Source of the DNA: Anaerolineae bacterium UTCFX1 | Lineage (GTDB): Bacteria > Chloroflexota > Anaerolineae > Anaerolineales > Villigracilaceae | Length of the DNA: 64,000 bases | Assembly (NCBI GenBank): GCA_002050275.1 | Contig: MWTB01000031.1 | Coordinates: 1 to 64,000 of the forward strand | Direction of reading: 5' to 3' | Part shown: one piece after another, positions 42,358-51,214 of the stretch | Position numbering within the stretch: position 1 is the first letter of the stretch | Layout: every line of letters begins with the position of its first letter | Notes under the pieces: model-generated | Databases searched by the model: none | What the model saw: only the letters and a program-made list of their open reading frames with translations | What the model was told of the DNA's origin: nothing | Made by a program: the position numbers and the translations under genes

Positions 42358-43383
42358 ATGTCATTGACCCAACAAGTCCTCAAAGGCGACCGTCTTGCAT
42401 TATCGCGCCTGCTTACGCTGGTAGAAAATAACTCACCCGAAGGACGCGCCGCGCTTGCGGAACTTTTTTCGCACACCGGCAAGGCGCACCTGATCGGAGT
42501 CACCGGTTCGCCAGGGACGGGCAAGTCGTCGCTTGTAAATCAGTTAGTTTTACAGTATCGCAAAACGGACCAAAAGAAAGTCGCCGTCATCGCGGTTGAT
42601 CCATCGAGTCCGTTCACGGGCGGAGCGGTGTTAGGCGATCGCGTGCGTATGCGCGATCTCTCCGGCGACGACGGCGTATTCATCCGCTCGATGGCTTCGC
42701 GCGGCTCGGTCGGCGGAATCGCGCAGACCACCGCAGCGTTGGCGCAAGTCTTTGACGCGGCTGGATATGAAATCGTCATCATCGAAACGGTCGGCGCAGG
42801 CCAAAGCGAAGTGGAGATTGCGCGGCTCGCGCATACCACGCTCGTCGTTGAAGCGCCCGGGCTGGGCGACGACATCCAAGCCATTAAAGCGGGAATTTTA
42901 GAGATCGCCGACATACTCGTCATTAACAAAGCGGATCGCCCCGGCGTGGAACACACTGAACGCGCGCTGCGCTCTTCGCTCGAACTCGCTCGTCCCGTCT
43001 CGCGCGTATATCATCACGGACAAGCTATGACGGTCAAAGCGCATAAGCCTCCGCCCAACACATGGATTCCTCCCATCAATAAAACGATTGCAACCGACGG
43101 CTCCGGCATCGCGAAAGTGATCGAATCCATCGCCAAACATATGCAATATCTGCGCACAAGCGGGGAATGGAATGCTCGAGAGCGCGCCCGATTGCGCTCG
43201 GAAACGGAAGCGCTCGTGCGCGACACATTGATGACGCAATTTCTGGAAGGACTTCCAGAGGGCGCATTTGAATCTGCTTTAGAGCGAGTCTTCTCGCACA
43301 GCCTCTCGCCGATAGAAGCGGCGCAATTCTTAGCGCAAACAGAGCGCCCGCAAACGCCTCGCGCAACCAAGGAGAAGCCATGA
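42358..43383 (+). CDS. meaB: MeaB/ArgK-type GTPase, mutase chaperone
   Basis: A 341-residue G3E-family GTPase that guards and reloads methylmalonyl-CoA mutase with adenosylcobalamin. The P-loop is GSPGTGKS (residues 50-57), followed by VAVIAVDPSSPFTGGAVLGDRVRM, FIRSMASRGSVGGIA and IETVGAGQSEVEIA, with the guanine-specificity motif NKAD. All family hallmarks are intact. The ATG at 42358 (MSLTQQVL) is preferred to an earlier in-frame start. The stop overlaps the next start by four bases. Confidence 0.95.
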   Translation: MSLTQQVLKGDRLALSRLLTLVENNSPEGRAALAELFSHTGKAHLIGVTGSPGTGKSSLVNQLVLQYRKTDQKKVAVIAVDPSSPFTGGAVLGDRVRMRDLSGDDGVFIRSMASRGSVGGIAQTTAALAQVFDAAGYEIVIIETVGAGQSEVEIARLAHTTLVVEAPGLGDDIQAIKAGILEIADILVINKADRPGVEHTERALRSSLELARPVSRVYHHGQAMTVKAHKPPPNTWIPPINKTIATDGSGIAKVIESIAKHMQYLRTSGEWNARERARLRSETEALVRDTLMTQFLEGLPEGAFESALERVFSHSLSPIEAAQFLAQTERPQTPRATKEKP

Positions 43384-44372
43384 CCCAGCATCATTCGCAC
43401 AGCATGAAAATGTACGGCAACATTAAACTATATGCGGGGTCAGGTTCGCCCGACCTGGCGCAAAGGATCGCCGCATATTTGAACCAACCTCTCAGCCCGT
43501 GCGAAATCATTGAGTTCCCCAATGAAAATATTTTTATTAAATTGAAAAACAGCGCGCGCGGACAAGACGCTTACGTTATTCAGACCACCTCTTCGCCGGT
43601 GCATTACAACTTGATGGAACTGCTCATTATGATTCAGACCATCCGTCTCGACTCGGCGGCGCGCATCACGGCGGTCGTTCCGTATCTCTGTTATGGACGT
43701 TCGGATAAAAAAGATCAGCCGCGCGTCTCTATTAGCGCGCGCCTTGTCGCCGATATGATCGAAGCCGCAGGAGCCGATCGTTATATGACATTCGATCCGC
43801 ATGCGGGACAAATCCAGGGATTCTTCTCAATCCCTGGCGACGTGCTGACCGCTTCGCACATGATTACCGCGCATATCAATCAACATTTGCGCGCGCAAAT
43901 GAAAAATCTCGTCGTAGTGTCCACCGATCTGGGATTTGCCAAAAAGGGGCGCAATTACGCCCGCGATCTGGACGCCCCAATCGCCTTTGTCGAAAAGCGA
44001 CGCACGGGAAACAGCTCAAAAGCGGAGGCGTTAACTTTGATCGGAAACGTGCGGGGCAAAGATGCATTAATCGTAGACGATGAAGTATTAACCGGCGGTT
44101 CTATCGAACAGGCGGTTGGCGTGGTCAAAAGGAACGGCGCGCGCGATGTATATCTGGCATTTGTGCATCCGCTGCTTTCAAAAGGAGCGGCAGAACGGTT
44201 GGCAAAACTGCCGATCAAGCGCATCATTACCACCGACACCGTTCCTCTCCCGCGCCGAAAACTCCAAGCGCTCAAAGGGCGCATTACTGTGCTGTCTATC
44301 GCGCCCATGTTAGGCGAGGTCATCCAGCGCGCGCATGAAGGTCGCAGCGTGGGAGAGATGTTCAACGAGTAA
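43380..44372 (+). CDS. prs: Ribose-phosphate pyrophosphokinase (PRPP synthetase)-like
   Basis: A 330-residue protein of the PRPP-synthetase family, which makes phosphoribosyl pyrophosphate from ribose 5-phosphate and ATP. Visible motifs: GSGSPDLAQRIAAYL, FPNENIFIKL, YLCYGRSDKKDQPRVSISARLVADMIEAAGADRYMTFDPHAGQIQGFF, and the PRPP loop LIVDDEVLTGGSIE. The family usually has YxRQDRK and DDxxxTGGT; here they read YGRSDKKD and DDEVLTGGS, so it may be a divergent isoform. It is coupled to meaB by ATGA overlap, which is an unusual pairing. Confidence 0.85.
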   Translation: MTQHHSHSMKMYGNIKLYAGSGSPDLAQRIAAYLNQPLSPCEIIEFPNENIFIKLKNSARGQDAYVIQTTSSPVHYNLMELLIMIQTIRLDSAARITAVVPYLCYGRSDKKDQPRVSISARLVADMIEAAGADRYMTFDPHAGQIQGFFSIPGDVLTASHMITAHINQHLRAQMKNLVVVSTDLGFAKKGRNYARDLDAPIAFVEKRRTGNSSKAEALTLIGNVRGKDALIVDDEVLTGGSIEQAVGVVKRNGARDVYLAFVHPLLSKGAAERLAKLPIKRIITTDTVPLPRRKLQALKGRITVLSIAPMLGEVIQRAHEGRSVGEMFNE

Positions 44373-44377
44373 AAATA

Positions 44378-44426
44378 GTTTCAAGTTCCAAACGCCGCGT
44401 GAGACTCGACGCTTGGAACTTGAAAC
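44378..44426. repeat. Inverted repeat between prs and mutM
   Basis: GTTTCAAGTTCCAA (44378-44391) pairs with TTGGAACTTGAAAC (44413-44426), separated by GC-rich sequence with further partial pairing (ACGCCGCG / CGACGC). A 14-bp perfect stem; similar palindromes elsewhere in the window suggest a dispersed family, though no second copy of this one is seen. Confidence 0.65.
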
Positions 44427-44452
44427 CTAAACCACGACGCCCAATATCGAAT

Positions 44453-45256
44453 ATGCCCGAGCTCCCCGAAGTCGAAACGATCGCTCGAAAACTTAAGCCC
44501 GAACTGGTTAACAGGACGATTCTATCCGCCGACCTGCGCTGGGCGCGCACGCTCGCTACGCCATCGCCGAGAAAATTCAAAGAGCAGATTCAAGGACAGC
44601 AGATCGTAGATATTGGTCGGCGCGCTAAATATTTGATCTTTCGCCTCTCCTCATACAGTCTGCTCATTCATCTCCGCATGAGCGGCGACTTGTATATTAA
44701 AGACAGCGCTCTCTCAGCCGCAAAACACGATCGACTTATCATTAATGTATCAGGCGGCAGATCGGTCGCATTCAATGACACGCGCAAGTTCGGGCGCGTC
44801 TGGCTAACGAGCAATCCTGCAGATATTCTTGGCAAACTCGGGATCGAGCCTCTCGATAAGGAATTTACGTCGCAATGGCTCTATACGGCGTTACATAAAA
44901 GACATCGTCAACTCAAACCATTGCTGCTCGACCAAACGTTTATCGCCGGACTGGGCAATATTTACACCGACGAGGCGCTGAACATCGCCAAACTGCACCC
45001 GCAACGCGATTCGAGTTCGGTCACGGTAAAACAGGCGGAAGCGTTGCGCGACGCGATCCAAAACATCTTGCAAGAAGGCATCCGTCGCAACGGCGCGACT
45101 ATTGATTGGGTCTATCGCGGCGGAGAATTTCAAAATTATTTTCGAGTATACGACCGCGAAGGATACCCATGTCAAAACTGCGGCGCTATAATTGAGCGCA
45201 TGATCGTCGCCCAACGAGGCACGCATTACTGCCCAAACTGTCAAAAGGTAAAATAA
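44453..45256 (+). CDS. mutM: Formamidopyrimidine-DNA glycosylase
   Basis: A 267-residue Fpg/MutM enzyme that removes oxidised purines (8-oxoguanine, FapyG) and nicks the strand. The mature N-terminus PELPEVE carries catalytic Pro2 and Glu3, GLGNIYTDEAL is the helix-two-turn-helix segment, and the C-terminal zinc finger has CQNCG and CPNCQ. The start is fixed at 44453 by the required Met-Pro-Glu; the upstream 18 residues of the open frame are coded by the inverted repeat. Confidence 0.95.
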   Translation: MPELPEVETIARKLKPELVNRTILSADLRWARTLATPSPRKFKEQIQGQQIVDIGRRAKYLIFRLSSYSLLIHLRMSGDLYIKDSALSAAKHDRLIINVSGGRSVAFNDTRKFGRVWLTSNPADILGKLGIEPLDKEFTSQWLYTALHKRHRQLKPLLLDQTFIAGLGNIYTDEALNIAKLHPQRDSSSVTVKQAEALRDAIQNILQEGIRRNGATIDWVYRGGEFQNYFRVYDREGYPCQNCGAIIERMIVAQRGTHYCPNCQKVK

Positions 45257-45259
45257 ATT

Positions 45260-45820
45260 ATGCACGTCACTTGGACAATTAATTGGACGATCGTCGGATG
45301 GGTTCTCGCTGTTCTCGTCTTTTATTTAATCGGTTTCTATGAAGGACAAGCCAAAGGCTACAAACGGCGTAAGCGCGAAGAAGAGCAAGAGAAATTATCG
45401 AACGCTCCGAATCCGATTCAAACCGCGCCAGAGATCAAAACGGAAGTTGAAGCCGCGTCGCCGATTACGCCCTCCCCAGCGCCCATCCAACAGCCGCTTC
45501 CGCCGCCGCAACCAGCCCCTCTACCGCCTCTCCCAACGCCCCTGCCTGTAGAAAAACCAACGCCCAAAAAAGCGGAGCGTCCTTCTACGCCTACCAGCAG
45601 TATCGTCGAACAGATCAATTCGATTCTACAAGAACGCATCGCCGGAACGCCGTTGGCGTATAAGCGCATTTTCCTATCGCAATCGCTCGAAGGCGGCGTG
45701 GTTGTTCATGCCGGGCAAGAGCGCTACGACGGCATTAATGAAACGCCGGAAGGGGAAGTCAAAGACGCTATTCGCGCGGCGATCGCGGAATGGGAAAAGA
45801 AATACACTCCCGGTCTATGA
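45260..45820 (+). CDS. Small membrane protein with Pro-rich linker
   Basis: A 186-residue protein. One transmembrane helix (WTIVGWVLAVLVFYLIGFYEG) is followed by a basic segment, a long Pro-rich spacer (about 60-110) and a C-terminal domain of about 70 residues (SIVEQINSILQERIAGTPLAYKRIFLSQSLEGGVVVHAGQERY in part). No family recognised. It starts three bases after mutM and ends overlapping the convergent stress-protein gene by six bases. Confidence 0.6.
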   Translation: MHVTWTINWTIVGWVLAVLVFYLIGFYEGQAKGYKRRKREEEQEKLSNAPNPIQTAPEIKTEVEAASPITPSPAPIQQPLPPPQPAPLPPLPTPLPVEKPTPKKAERPSTPTSSIVEQINSILQERIAGTPLAYKRIFLSQSLEGGVVVHAGQERYDGINETPEGEVKDAIRAAIAEWEKKYTPGL

Positions 45821-46666
45821 CCTGCGTCCGGTAAATCGCGCTGTCAGCACGGGGCGCCGCGCCGCTTCCGCCACTTCCGCCGCAATGTTCGGCGCATAGA
45901 ATTGGCGCAGCGTATCGGCGCTGTATGCCGACCCCATACAAACAAGATCATACGCGCCCTCTTCGATCTCATCCACGATCTCTTCGATAATATCCCCCTG
46001 TCGCACTTTGATGCTCGCTTCCAAGCCCGCTCTCCGCGCAATTTCCAACGCGTTCCTTAGACTGCGCCCGGGCAACGTATCCGTCTCCGCTAGGTTTTCC
46101 ACATGTTTTTGCACATTGCGCGCGCTGGGATAATCCAGATCGGTCGGCGGGATAACATACAAGATCGTGACCTCTGCGGCAACGGCGCGCGCGATCTGAA
46201 TCGCGATGCTCTCCGCATCCTTCGCGTATCCTAGCCCGCCCACAGTGACTAGAATCTTCGTCACGGGCAAGTTTGCTTCAGGCACATATAAGATCGGATT
46301 GCGAATCTGCTCCATCAACAGGCGAATCGAACGTCCCGTCAGCCAACGCCTGAAGGCGGGTCTGCCCAGCGGACCGATAACCGTGATCAGGTCGCCTTGA
46401 TTCGCAAATTCAGGGACGATCTTTTCAGCGGGTCCGTTGCGAACATCGAGAGCATATTCCACGCCAAGTTTCTGAAACAGTTCAACCGCCTGCGCAAAAA
46501 CATCTTCTAATGGATGATGATCGTCCATCATCTCCGAGTCAAAGCTTTCGATCGCGCCGAGAAGCGTGCATTTAATTTTCATCGCGCCCGCCAGCGCCGC
46601 ACCGAACTCAACTGCGGGCCAAGTCCCTTTAAACCCATTCGTAACGATTAAAAACTCAGTTGCCAT
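45815..46666 (-). CDS. Tandem universal stress protein (UspA family)
   Basis: A 283-residue protein with two Usp domains. The first (about 1-135) is degenerate; the second (about 140-283) has KILVTVGGLGYAKDAESIAIQIARAV and the typical nucleotide-binding end VCMGSAYS, where the canonical G-x2-G-x9-G(S/T) is only partly kept. Usp proteins respond to stress and often bind ATP. The ATG at 46666 overlaps the stop of the chromate-transporter gene by one base, linking it to ion transport. Confidence 0.83.
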   Translation of the reverse strand: MATEFLIVTNGFKGTWPAVEFGAALAGAMKIKCTLLGAIESFDSEMMDDHHPLEDVFAQAVELFQKLGVEYALDVRNGPAEKIVPEFANQGDLITVIGPLGRPAFRRWLTGRSIRLLMEQIRNPILYVPEANLPVTKILVTVGGLGYAKDAESIAIQIARAVAAEVTILYVIPPTDLDYPSARNVQKHVENLAETDTLPGRSLRNALEIARRAGLEASIKVRQGDIIEEIVDEIEEGAYDLVCMGSAYSADTLRQFYAPNIAAEVAEAARRPVLTARFTGRRS

Positions 46667-47214
46667 TAGTAGCTCCGCCTGCCAAATAAAATAACGCCGA
46701 GAACGCCCGCGCCCAATAGAACAAACGGCGAGGGGATATTGAACCAGAACGCGACCGCGCTAAAAGCGGCGATGAAAATCACACGACGATCCGTTTTCCT
46801 ACGCGAGCCAGCGCGGAACAATTCCCATGCGACCATTACGATCAACGCAGCGACGGCGGGACTCATGCCCGCCACAAAATTGGCTAACCAACCTGCATGT
46901 TGAATCCGTTGCAGGAATGCCGCGACGATTAACATCAATACGGTCGGCGGAAGGATCGCGCCCAGCAGCGCGGTGAGCACGCCGGGAATTCCGCCCGCTG
47001 CAAAGCCGACGAACATAGCAAGCTTCAACGCTTCACTGCCTGGCAACACATTCGAGAATCCAACCGCCTCCACAAAGCGCTCTTCGGTCATGATCTTGCC
47101 GACCGCCTCGTCGTATAAAAAGCCAATGGACGCGGGACCCGACGGAGAAAGAATGTTCACCTTCAAGAACATCCACAACAAGCGAAGCCAAACAGAAACG
47201 GAAGTCTTGTTCAT
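46666..47214 (-). CDS. Chromate transporter, half-size subunit B
   Basis: A 182-residue CHR-family membrane protein with about five or six helices: FLKVNILSPSGPASIGFLYDEAVGKIMTEERFVEAVGFSNVLPGSEALKLAMFVGFAAGG is the N-terminal signature. It is about half the length of long ChrA. A paralogue directly upstream (47215-47730) has the same signature. Short CHR proteins are known to work as pairs in which both are needed for chromate efflux; the actual anion here is unproven. Confidence 0.85.
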   Translation of the reverse strand: MNKTSVSVWLRLLWMFLKVNILSPSGPASIGFLYDEAVGKIMTEERFVEAVGFSNVLPGSEALKLAMFVGFAAGGIPGVLTALLGAILPPTVLMLIVAAFLQRIQHAGWLANFVAGMSPAVAALIVMVAWELFRAGSRRKTDRRVIFIAAFSAVAFWFNIPSPFVLLGAGVLGVILFGRRSY

Positions 47215-47730
47215 TTATTTAAACAGGAAGACGCCGATCACTCCCGCAACAAGGACGACAATGCGCGCAGGCGCGTTATAAAACATTACAAGCAGGCTGA
47301 CAATACCGAGCGTCCAACTTTCCCATCCGATTGTGCCGCCTTGCTGAAAAATTTTCGCCGCAACGAAAAGCATTAGCACGGATATCGCCGGCGTGAGCCC
47401 CTCGATAAAATTACTCAGCCAGGCTTCGCGGCGCAGGCGGTGTAGAATCATCGTCACGCCCAAGATAATGATCGTGGGCGGCAGAATAGAACCAATCAAT
47501 GCGATGAATCCGCCGGGGATGCCCGCCACGGCATAGCCGACGTACATCGCCATTTGCAACGCATCGCTGCCCGGCAACACGGACGACAACCCGACTGCCT
47601 GAATAAACTGATCTTCAGTCACGAGTTTGCCGACCACCTCGTGATACAACAAACCGACGGATGCGGGACCCGATGTGCTGAGCAGGTTGACTTTTAGAAA
47701 TATCCAGAAGAGTTCGAGTAATTGATCCAC
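47215..47730 (-). CDS. Chromate transporter, half-size subunit A
   Basis: A 171-residue CHR-family protein, homologous to the gene product downstream (FLKVNLLSTSGPASVGLLYHEVVGKLVTEDQFIQAVGLSSVLPGSDALQMAMYVGYAVAG in the same place). The stop and the next start are adjacent with no gap. The two halves probably form one transporter with opposite orientation in the membrane, as described for other short CHR pairs. Confidence 0.85.
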   Translation of the reverse strand: MDQLLELFWIFLKVNLLSTSGPASVGLLYHEVVGKLVTEDQFIQAVGLSSVLPGSDALQMAMYVGYAVAGIPGGFIALIGSILPPTIIILGVTMILHRLRREAWLSNFIEGLTPAISVLMLFVAAKIFQQGGTIGWESWTLGIVSLLVMFYNAPARIVVLVAGVIGVFLFK

Positions 47731-47772
47731 ACGTTTTCCTTATGTTGGGATAATTCTAACAGAATAGAAACA

Positions 47773-47858
47773 TGTCATTCTGAGCCGCGCTCTTGCTCTT
47801 TGCGGCGAAGAATCTTTACGATAATCTCAGAGACCCTTCGCTGACGCTCAGGGTGACA
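47773..47858. repeat. Palindromic dispersed repeat (TGTCATTCTGAGC type)
   Basis: TGTCATTCTGAGC at 47773-47785 is inverted as GCTCAGGGTGACA at 47846-47858 (11 of 13 matching), with GCGAAGAATCT and AGACCCTTCGC as inner arms. The arrangement (outer TGTCA..TGACA, inner AAGAATC/ACCCTTCG) differs in sequence from the copies at 135 and 4628 but has the same design. It fills the divergent gap before the aspartase gene. Confidence 0.75.
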
Positions 47859-47936
47859 TTTTCGGTCGTGTATTTGATATTGAACCTTCTCTACAAAGAA
47901 CGGAGTACAATAGAAAAAAACATTTTCGGAGATTGT

Positions 47937-49415
47937 ATGACCTCAAAAGAATTTCGCAAAGAAAAAGATTCGCTCGGCGAACTCAATGTGCCAGCAGACG
48001 CGCTCTTCGGCGTGCAAACCCAACGCGCGGTGGAGAACTTCCCCATCAGCGGACTCCGCCCGTGGCGCGCATTCATCTGGTCTATTGCGGCGGTCAAACG
48101 CGCGGCGGCGTCCGTGAATTTTGAATTGGGTCTCTTCAACGACCGCGAGGTGGACGGAAAAAAGTTTACCGCGAAACAGTTGGCTGATTCTGTTGCGCAA
48201 GCCGCGACCGAAGTGATGGACGGCAAATGGGATTCGCAATTCGTCGTCGAGCCGTTTCAAGCGGGCGCGGGGACGAGTCACAACATGAACGCGAACGAGG
48301 TCATCGCAAACCGCGCCACGCAAATCCTCGGCGGCGACCTCGGCAAATATTATGTGCATCCGAACGATCACGTCAACATGGCGCAATCTACGAACGACAC
48401 AATCCCCACGTCAATTCGACTCGGCGCGTTGTGGCGCGTGGATGAGTTGCTCACGTCGCTGAAAAATTTACAGTCCGCGTTAGAGACGAAGGCGAAAGAA
48501 TTTGATTCGGTCGTCAAATCGGGGCGCACACATTTGCAGGACGCCGTCCCTGTGAGGTTGGGTCAGGAATTTTCGGCGTATGCCAAAGCGGTCGAACGCG
48601 ATGCGGAACGCGTGCGTCGGTCGGCTGAGGGGTTGCGCAGGCTGGGGATCGGCGGCACAGCCGTCGGATCCGGGTTGAACGCGCATCCCGAGTATCACGC
48701 CCGCATGGTGAAAAAATTATCCGAGATCACCGGGCTTGAGTTGCAGACATCCGATAATTTATTTGAGTCCATGCAATCCATGGCGGATGCGGCGGACTTT
48801 TCATCCTCACTGCGCACTCTCGCGTTGACGTTGATCCGCATCGCCAATGACTTCCGCCTCCTCTCCTCTGGACCTTCGACCGGGCTCGACGAGATCAGAC
48901 TGCCTGCCGTTCAGCCGGGTTCTTCGATCATGCCGGGCAAAGTGAACCCTGTGCTGGCGGAGATGTTGGATCAAGCGATGTTCCATGTGATCGGATGCGA
49001 CACGACGGTGGCGATGGCGGTGCAGGCGGGGCAACTCGAGTTGAATGTGATGATGCCGATCATCGCGCATAATTTATTCGAGATGATGCAGGTGGTCATC
49101 GGCTCGGTGAACGCGTTTACCGAACGCGCGGTGAAAGGCGTGACCGCCAACCGCGAAAAAGCGGAAGGCTGGCTGGCGAAGAACGCGATCATCGTCACCG
49201 CGCTCAACCCCGTGATCGGATATTCACAAGGCGCGGCGTTGGTGAAAGAAGCGATGTCGTTGAACGCCTCGATCAAAGAATTGGCAATCGAGAAGGCAAA
49301 GGCTGGCACGTTGAAACACCGCGACGAAGACAGACCCGTGAAGCCTGAGGAAATTGAATTCGCGCTGAACGATTTGAGGAAACTGACGGATGGTGGGATT
49401 GTGGGAGGGGCGTAA
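47937..49415 (+). CDS. Aspartase/fumarase superfamily lyase, probably aspartate ammonia-lyase
   Basis: A 492-residue homotetrameric lyase. The superfamily signature is GSSIMPGKVNP; AGAGTSHNMNANEVIANRA and HPNDHVNMAQSTNDTIPTSIR bind the substrate and SGRTHLQDAVP is another conserved block. Fumarases usually have SGTQTNMNxNEV, aspartases AGTSxNMNxNEV, so the AGTS form favours aspartase; the MPGKVNP form occurs in both. It would convert aspartate to fumarate plus ammonia, or fumarate to malate. GGAGATTGT precedes the ATG at 47937; a longer open frame begins in the repeat and is rejected. Confidence 0.85.
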   Translation: MTSKEFRKEKDSLGELNVPADALFGVQTQRAVENFPISGLRPWRAFIWSIAAVKRAAASVNFELGLFNDREVDGKKFTAKQLADSVAQAATEVMDGKWDSQFVVEPFQAGAGTSHNMNANEVIANRATQILGGDLGKYYVHPNDHVNMAQSTNDTIPTSIRLGALWRVDELLTSLKNLQSALETKAKEFDSVVKSGRTHLQDAVPVRLGQEFSAYAKAVERDAERVRRSAEGLRRLGIGGTAVGSGLNAHPEYHARMVKKLSEITGLELQTSDNLFESMQSMADAADFSSSLRTLALTLIRIANDFRLLSSGPSTGLDEIRLPAVQPGSSIMPGKVNPVLAEMLDQAMFHVIGCDTTVAMAVQAGQLELNVMMPIIAHNLFEMMQVVIGSVNAFTERAVKGVTANREKAEGWLAKNAIIVTALNPVIGYSQGAALVKEAMSLNASIKELAIEKAKAGTLKHRDEDRPVKPEEIEFALNDLRKLTDGGIVGGA

Positions 49416-49437
49416 CCTCCATCGGAACGGAGACAGC

Positions 49438-50091
49438 ATGGCTCAATTTAAGATTCTACAGATGTTGGAAGACGCCATCTTCGAGATCATGGCGTGGCTC
49501 TTGTTGTTGCCAAAGACTCTGGCGCAAGTCGTTTTCAAACCGGTTCGCGCCATCGAATATATTAACGGCGAGTGGGAGAAGAAACCTGCGGAGCGCTTCG
49601 ATGAATTCCTCTCCCCCGTTGTGTTTTGGATCTTCGTCGCGGTCCTGCCCATGACCTATGTCTTTCTCACAGAAACAGAAATTATAGAGAGCGGCGTTTT
49701 CGCTGTTTTTTCAGAAAATAAAATATGGTTGGGTGCGGGCATCGCCGCTCAGCCGCTCTTGGTCTACCTAATGTGGATCGAACTCATCAACAACCGTCCG
49801 CTCCGAAAATCAGCGTTGCAACGGATGTTTTATATCCAATGCTACGTTACCGCGCCCGCACTATTAGCAATAACACTGGCGCTCCGCCTCGCTTCCACGA
49901 TACCGGCGGCTCAATTCTGGTCAGCGTTTGTCGTTGCATTTTTAATTTTCTATGAAACGCTCGTCATGAGAAGCGAGTTGAAGATGCCTTGGACAAAGGC
50001 AGTCCTTACCGCCGCGGCGCCATTGGCAATCGTTGGAGCGCTCATCGCCCTGATCGTGCTTATTGCGCAACTGCTCCGTCCGGTAATGTAG
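49438..50091 (+). CDS. Polytopic membrane protein, Yip1-like layout
   Basis: A 217-residue protein. A polar N-terminus with LPKTLAQVVFKPVRAIEYINGEW is followed by five transmembrane helices (VVFWIFVAVLPMTYVFL, WLGAGIAAQPLLVYLMWIEL, MFYIQCYVTAPALLAITLALRL, FWSAFVVAFLIFYETLVM, AAPLAIVGALIALIVLIAQLL). The size and layout recall YIP1-family proteins, without a clear motif. GGAACGGAGA precedes the ATG at 49438. The 3' end overlaps the convergent acyltransferase by 32 bases. Confidence 0.65.
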   Translation: MAQFKILQMLEDAIFEIMAWLLLLPKTLAQVVFKPVRAIEYINGEWEKKPAERFDEFLSPVVFWIFVAVLPMTYVFLTETEIIESGVFAVFSENKIWLGAGIAAQPLLVYLMWIELINNRPLRKSALQRMFYIQCYVTAPALLAITLALRLASTIPAAQFWSAFVVAFLIFYETLVMRSELKMPWTKAVLTAAAPLAIVGALIALIVLIAQLLRPVM

Positions 50092-51100
50092 CGGCGCGTA
50101 TCGCCGTTACGCGCATAACGCGCCGGTCTTTGCCGCCGAAGCGATATTTGTACTCTTCGTCTCCGCGCATAAAGTCAAACTCCGAGCGTCCGTTCTCGCA
50201 ACACCATTGAATAGTGAGCGCGAGCAATACCCAACCGGGCGACAACTCCATGTGATCGCGGCTGACACCGGAGTTATATCCCCACAGTTTATTTTTATAG
50301 TCGAAGTTCAGCGACGCTGCCGATTTGACGCCGTCCACTTCGAGGAAAGCCAGCCACAAGTAACCGCTTTGGTGCGCTGCGCGTAGGGCGGCGGTCATAT
50401 GTTCGCGCATCGCCGGGTGCAGAAAGTTCGCTTTGCTGGGGTCTTGCGTCATCAGGTGGAAGAAAGATTCCAGTTCCGGTTCGATCTCAGCGGACTTATC
50501 TACCAGACGGAAGACGACGCGTCCGCTTTCGGCGGCGCGGCGCATTTTACGGCGGATTTCATGCCGCTGTTTCTTATCAATGTTCGCCAGATAGTCGTCG
50601 AACGAGCCGTTCAATGCGATGCGCGGCGTAGGACGGTAGACCTCTTGCCGACATTCCCAGCCGCGTTTTTCCGCTTCCGCTTGCAAGGCGGCAAGAGTGG
50701 GCGAATCATCGGGAAGGTTATACCAATCGAGAGCCGACCAACTGCCGCTATGAGAGGACGTGAGAAAATCCAACAGTCCCGTTAAGAAACGCGGTAGATC
50801 TTGTTCGCGCACGATCAGATCCAAATAATCGGAAACCTCGACGCTGCCGACGAGCAGCAACGCCGCGCGTCCGTCATGTTTCGCGATAAACAGCGGAGCA
50901 ACGCCCACCAGCTGGTCGCCTTCCATAGCCGAGACTAGAATTAATTCGGCTTGTTTCCATTCGCCGCCACCAAGCGTCTGCCACCACGCGCTCAGATATT
51001 CGTAGCGCGAAAACGGCGTATCGGCGACGCTTTGCTCAACCAACGCATTCCAGGCGATCGGGTCGAACTCTAAAAAACTCTGATGCAGTTTAAATTCCAT
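50060..51100 (-). CDS. FemAB/BioF2-like GNAT acyltransferase
   Basis: A 346-residue protein with two GNAT-fold halves, matching the Acetyltransf_6 (BioF2-like) family: TPFSRYEYLSAWWQTLGGGEW and APLFIAK in the first half, DKKQRHEIRRKMRRAAESG, MREHMTAALRAAHQSGYLWLAFLEVDGVKSAASLNFDYKNKLWGYNSGVSRD and FDFMRGDEEYKYRFGG in the second. Relatives are often found in exopolysaccharide or protein-glycan loci, where they transfer acyl or aminoacyl groups. The gene stands alone, divergent from the PP2C-like gene. Substrate unknown. Confidence 0.82.
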   Translation of the reverse strand: MEFKLHQSFLEFDPIAWNALVEQSVADTPFSRYEYLSAWWQTLGGGEWKQAELILVSAMEGDQLVGVAPLFIAKHDGRAALLLVGSVEVSDYLDLIVREQDLPRFLTGLLDFLTSSHSGSWSALDWYNLPDDSPTLAALQAEAEKRGWECRQEVYRPTPRIALNGSFDDYLANIDKKQRHEIRRKMRRAAESGRVVFRLVDKSAEIEPELESFFHLMTQDPSKANFLHPAMREHMTAALRAAHQSGYLWLAFLEVDGVKSAASLNFDYKNKLWGYNSGVSRDHMELSPGWVLLALTIQWCCENGRSEFDFMRGDEEYKYRFGGKDRRVMRVTAIRAATLPDGAVAQ

Positions 51101-51214
51101 TCACATTCACCGTCGTTAAGAATTTTCTTTCGCTTTGCTCCGTCGCTTCCGCCCTTATCCTTTATTCAAATTTTACCAGTATAATGATAGATAGTTTCTC
51201 ATTATTCTTACGCC

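Noticed and set aside
47793..47936. N-terminal extension of the aspartase/fumarase frame
   Set aside because: It is coded by the inverted repeat and has no lyase-like sequence; the ATG at 47937 fits the family start.
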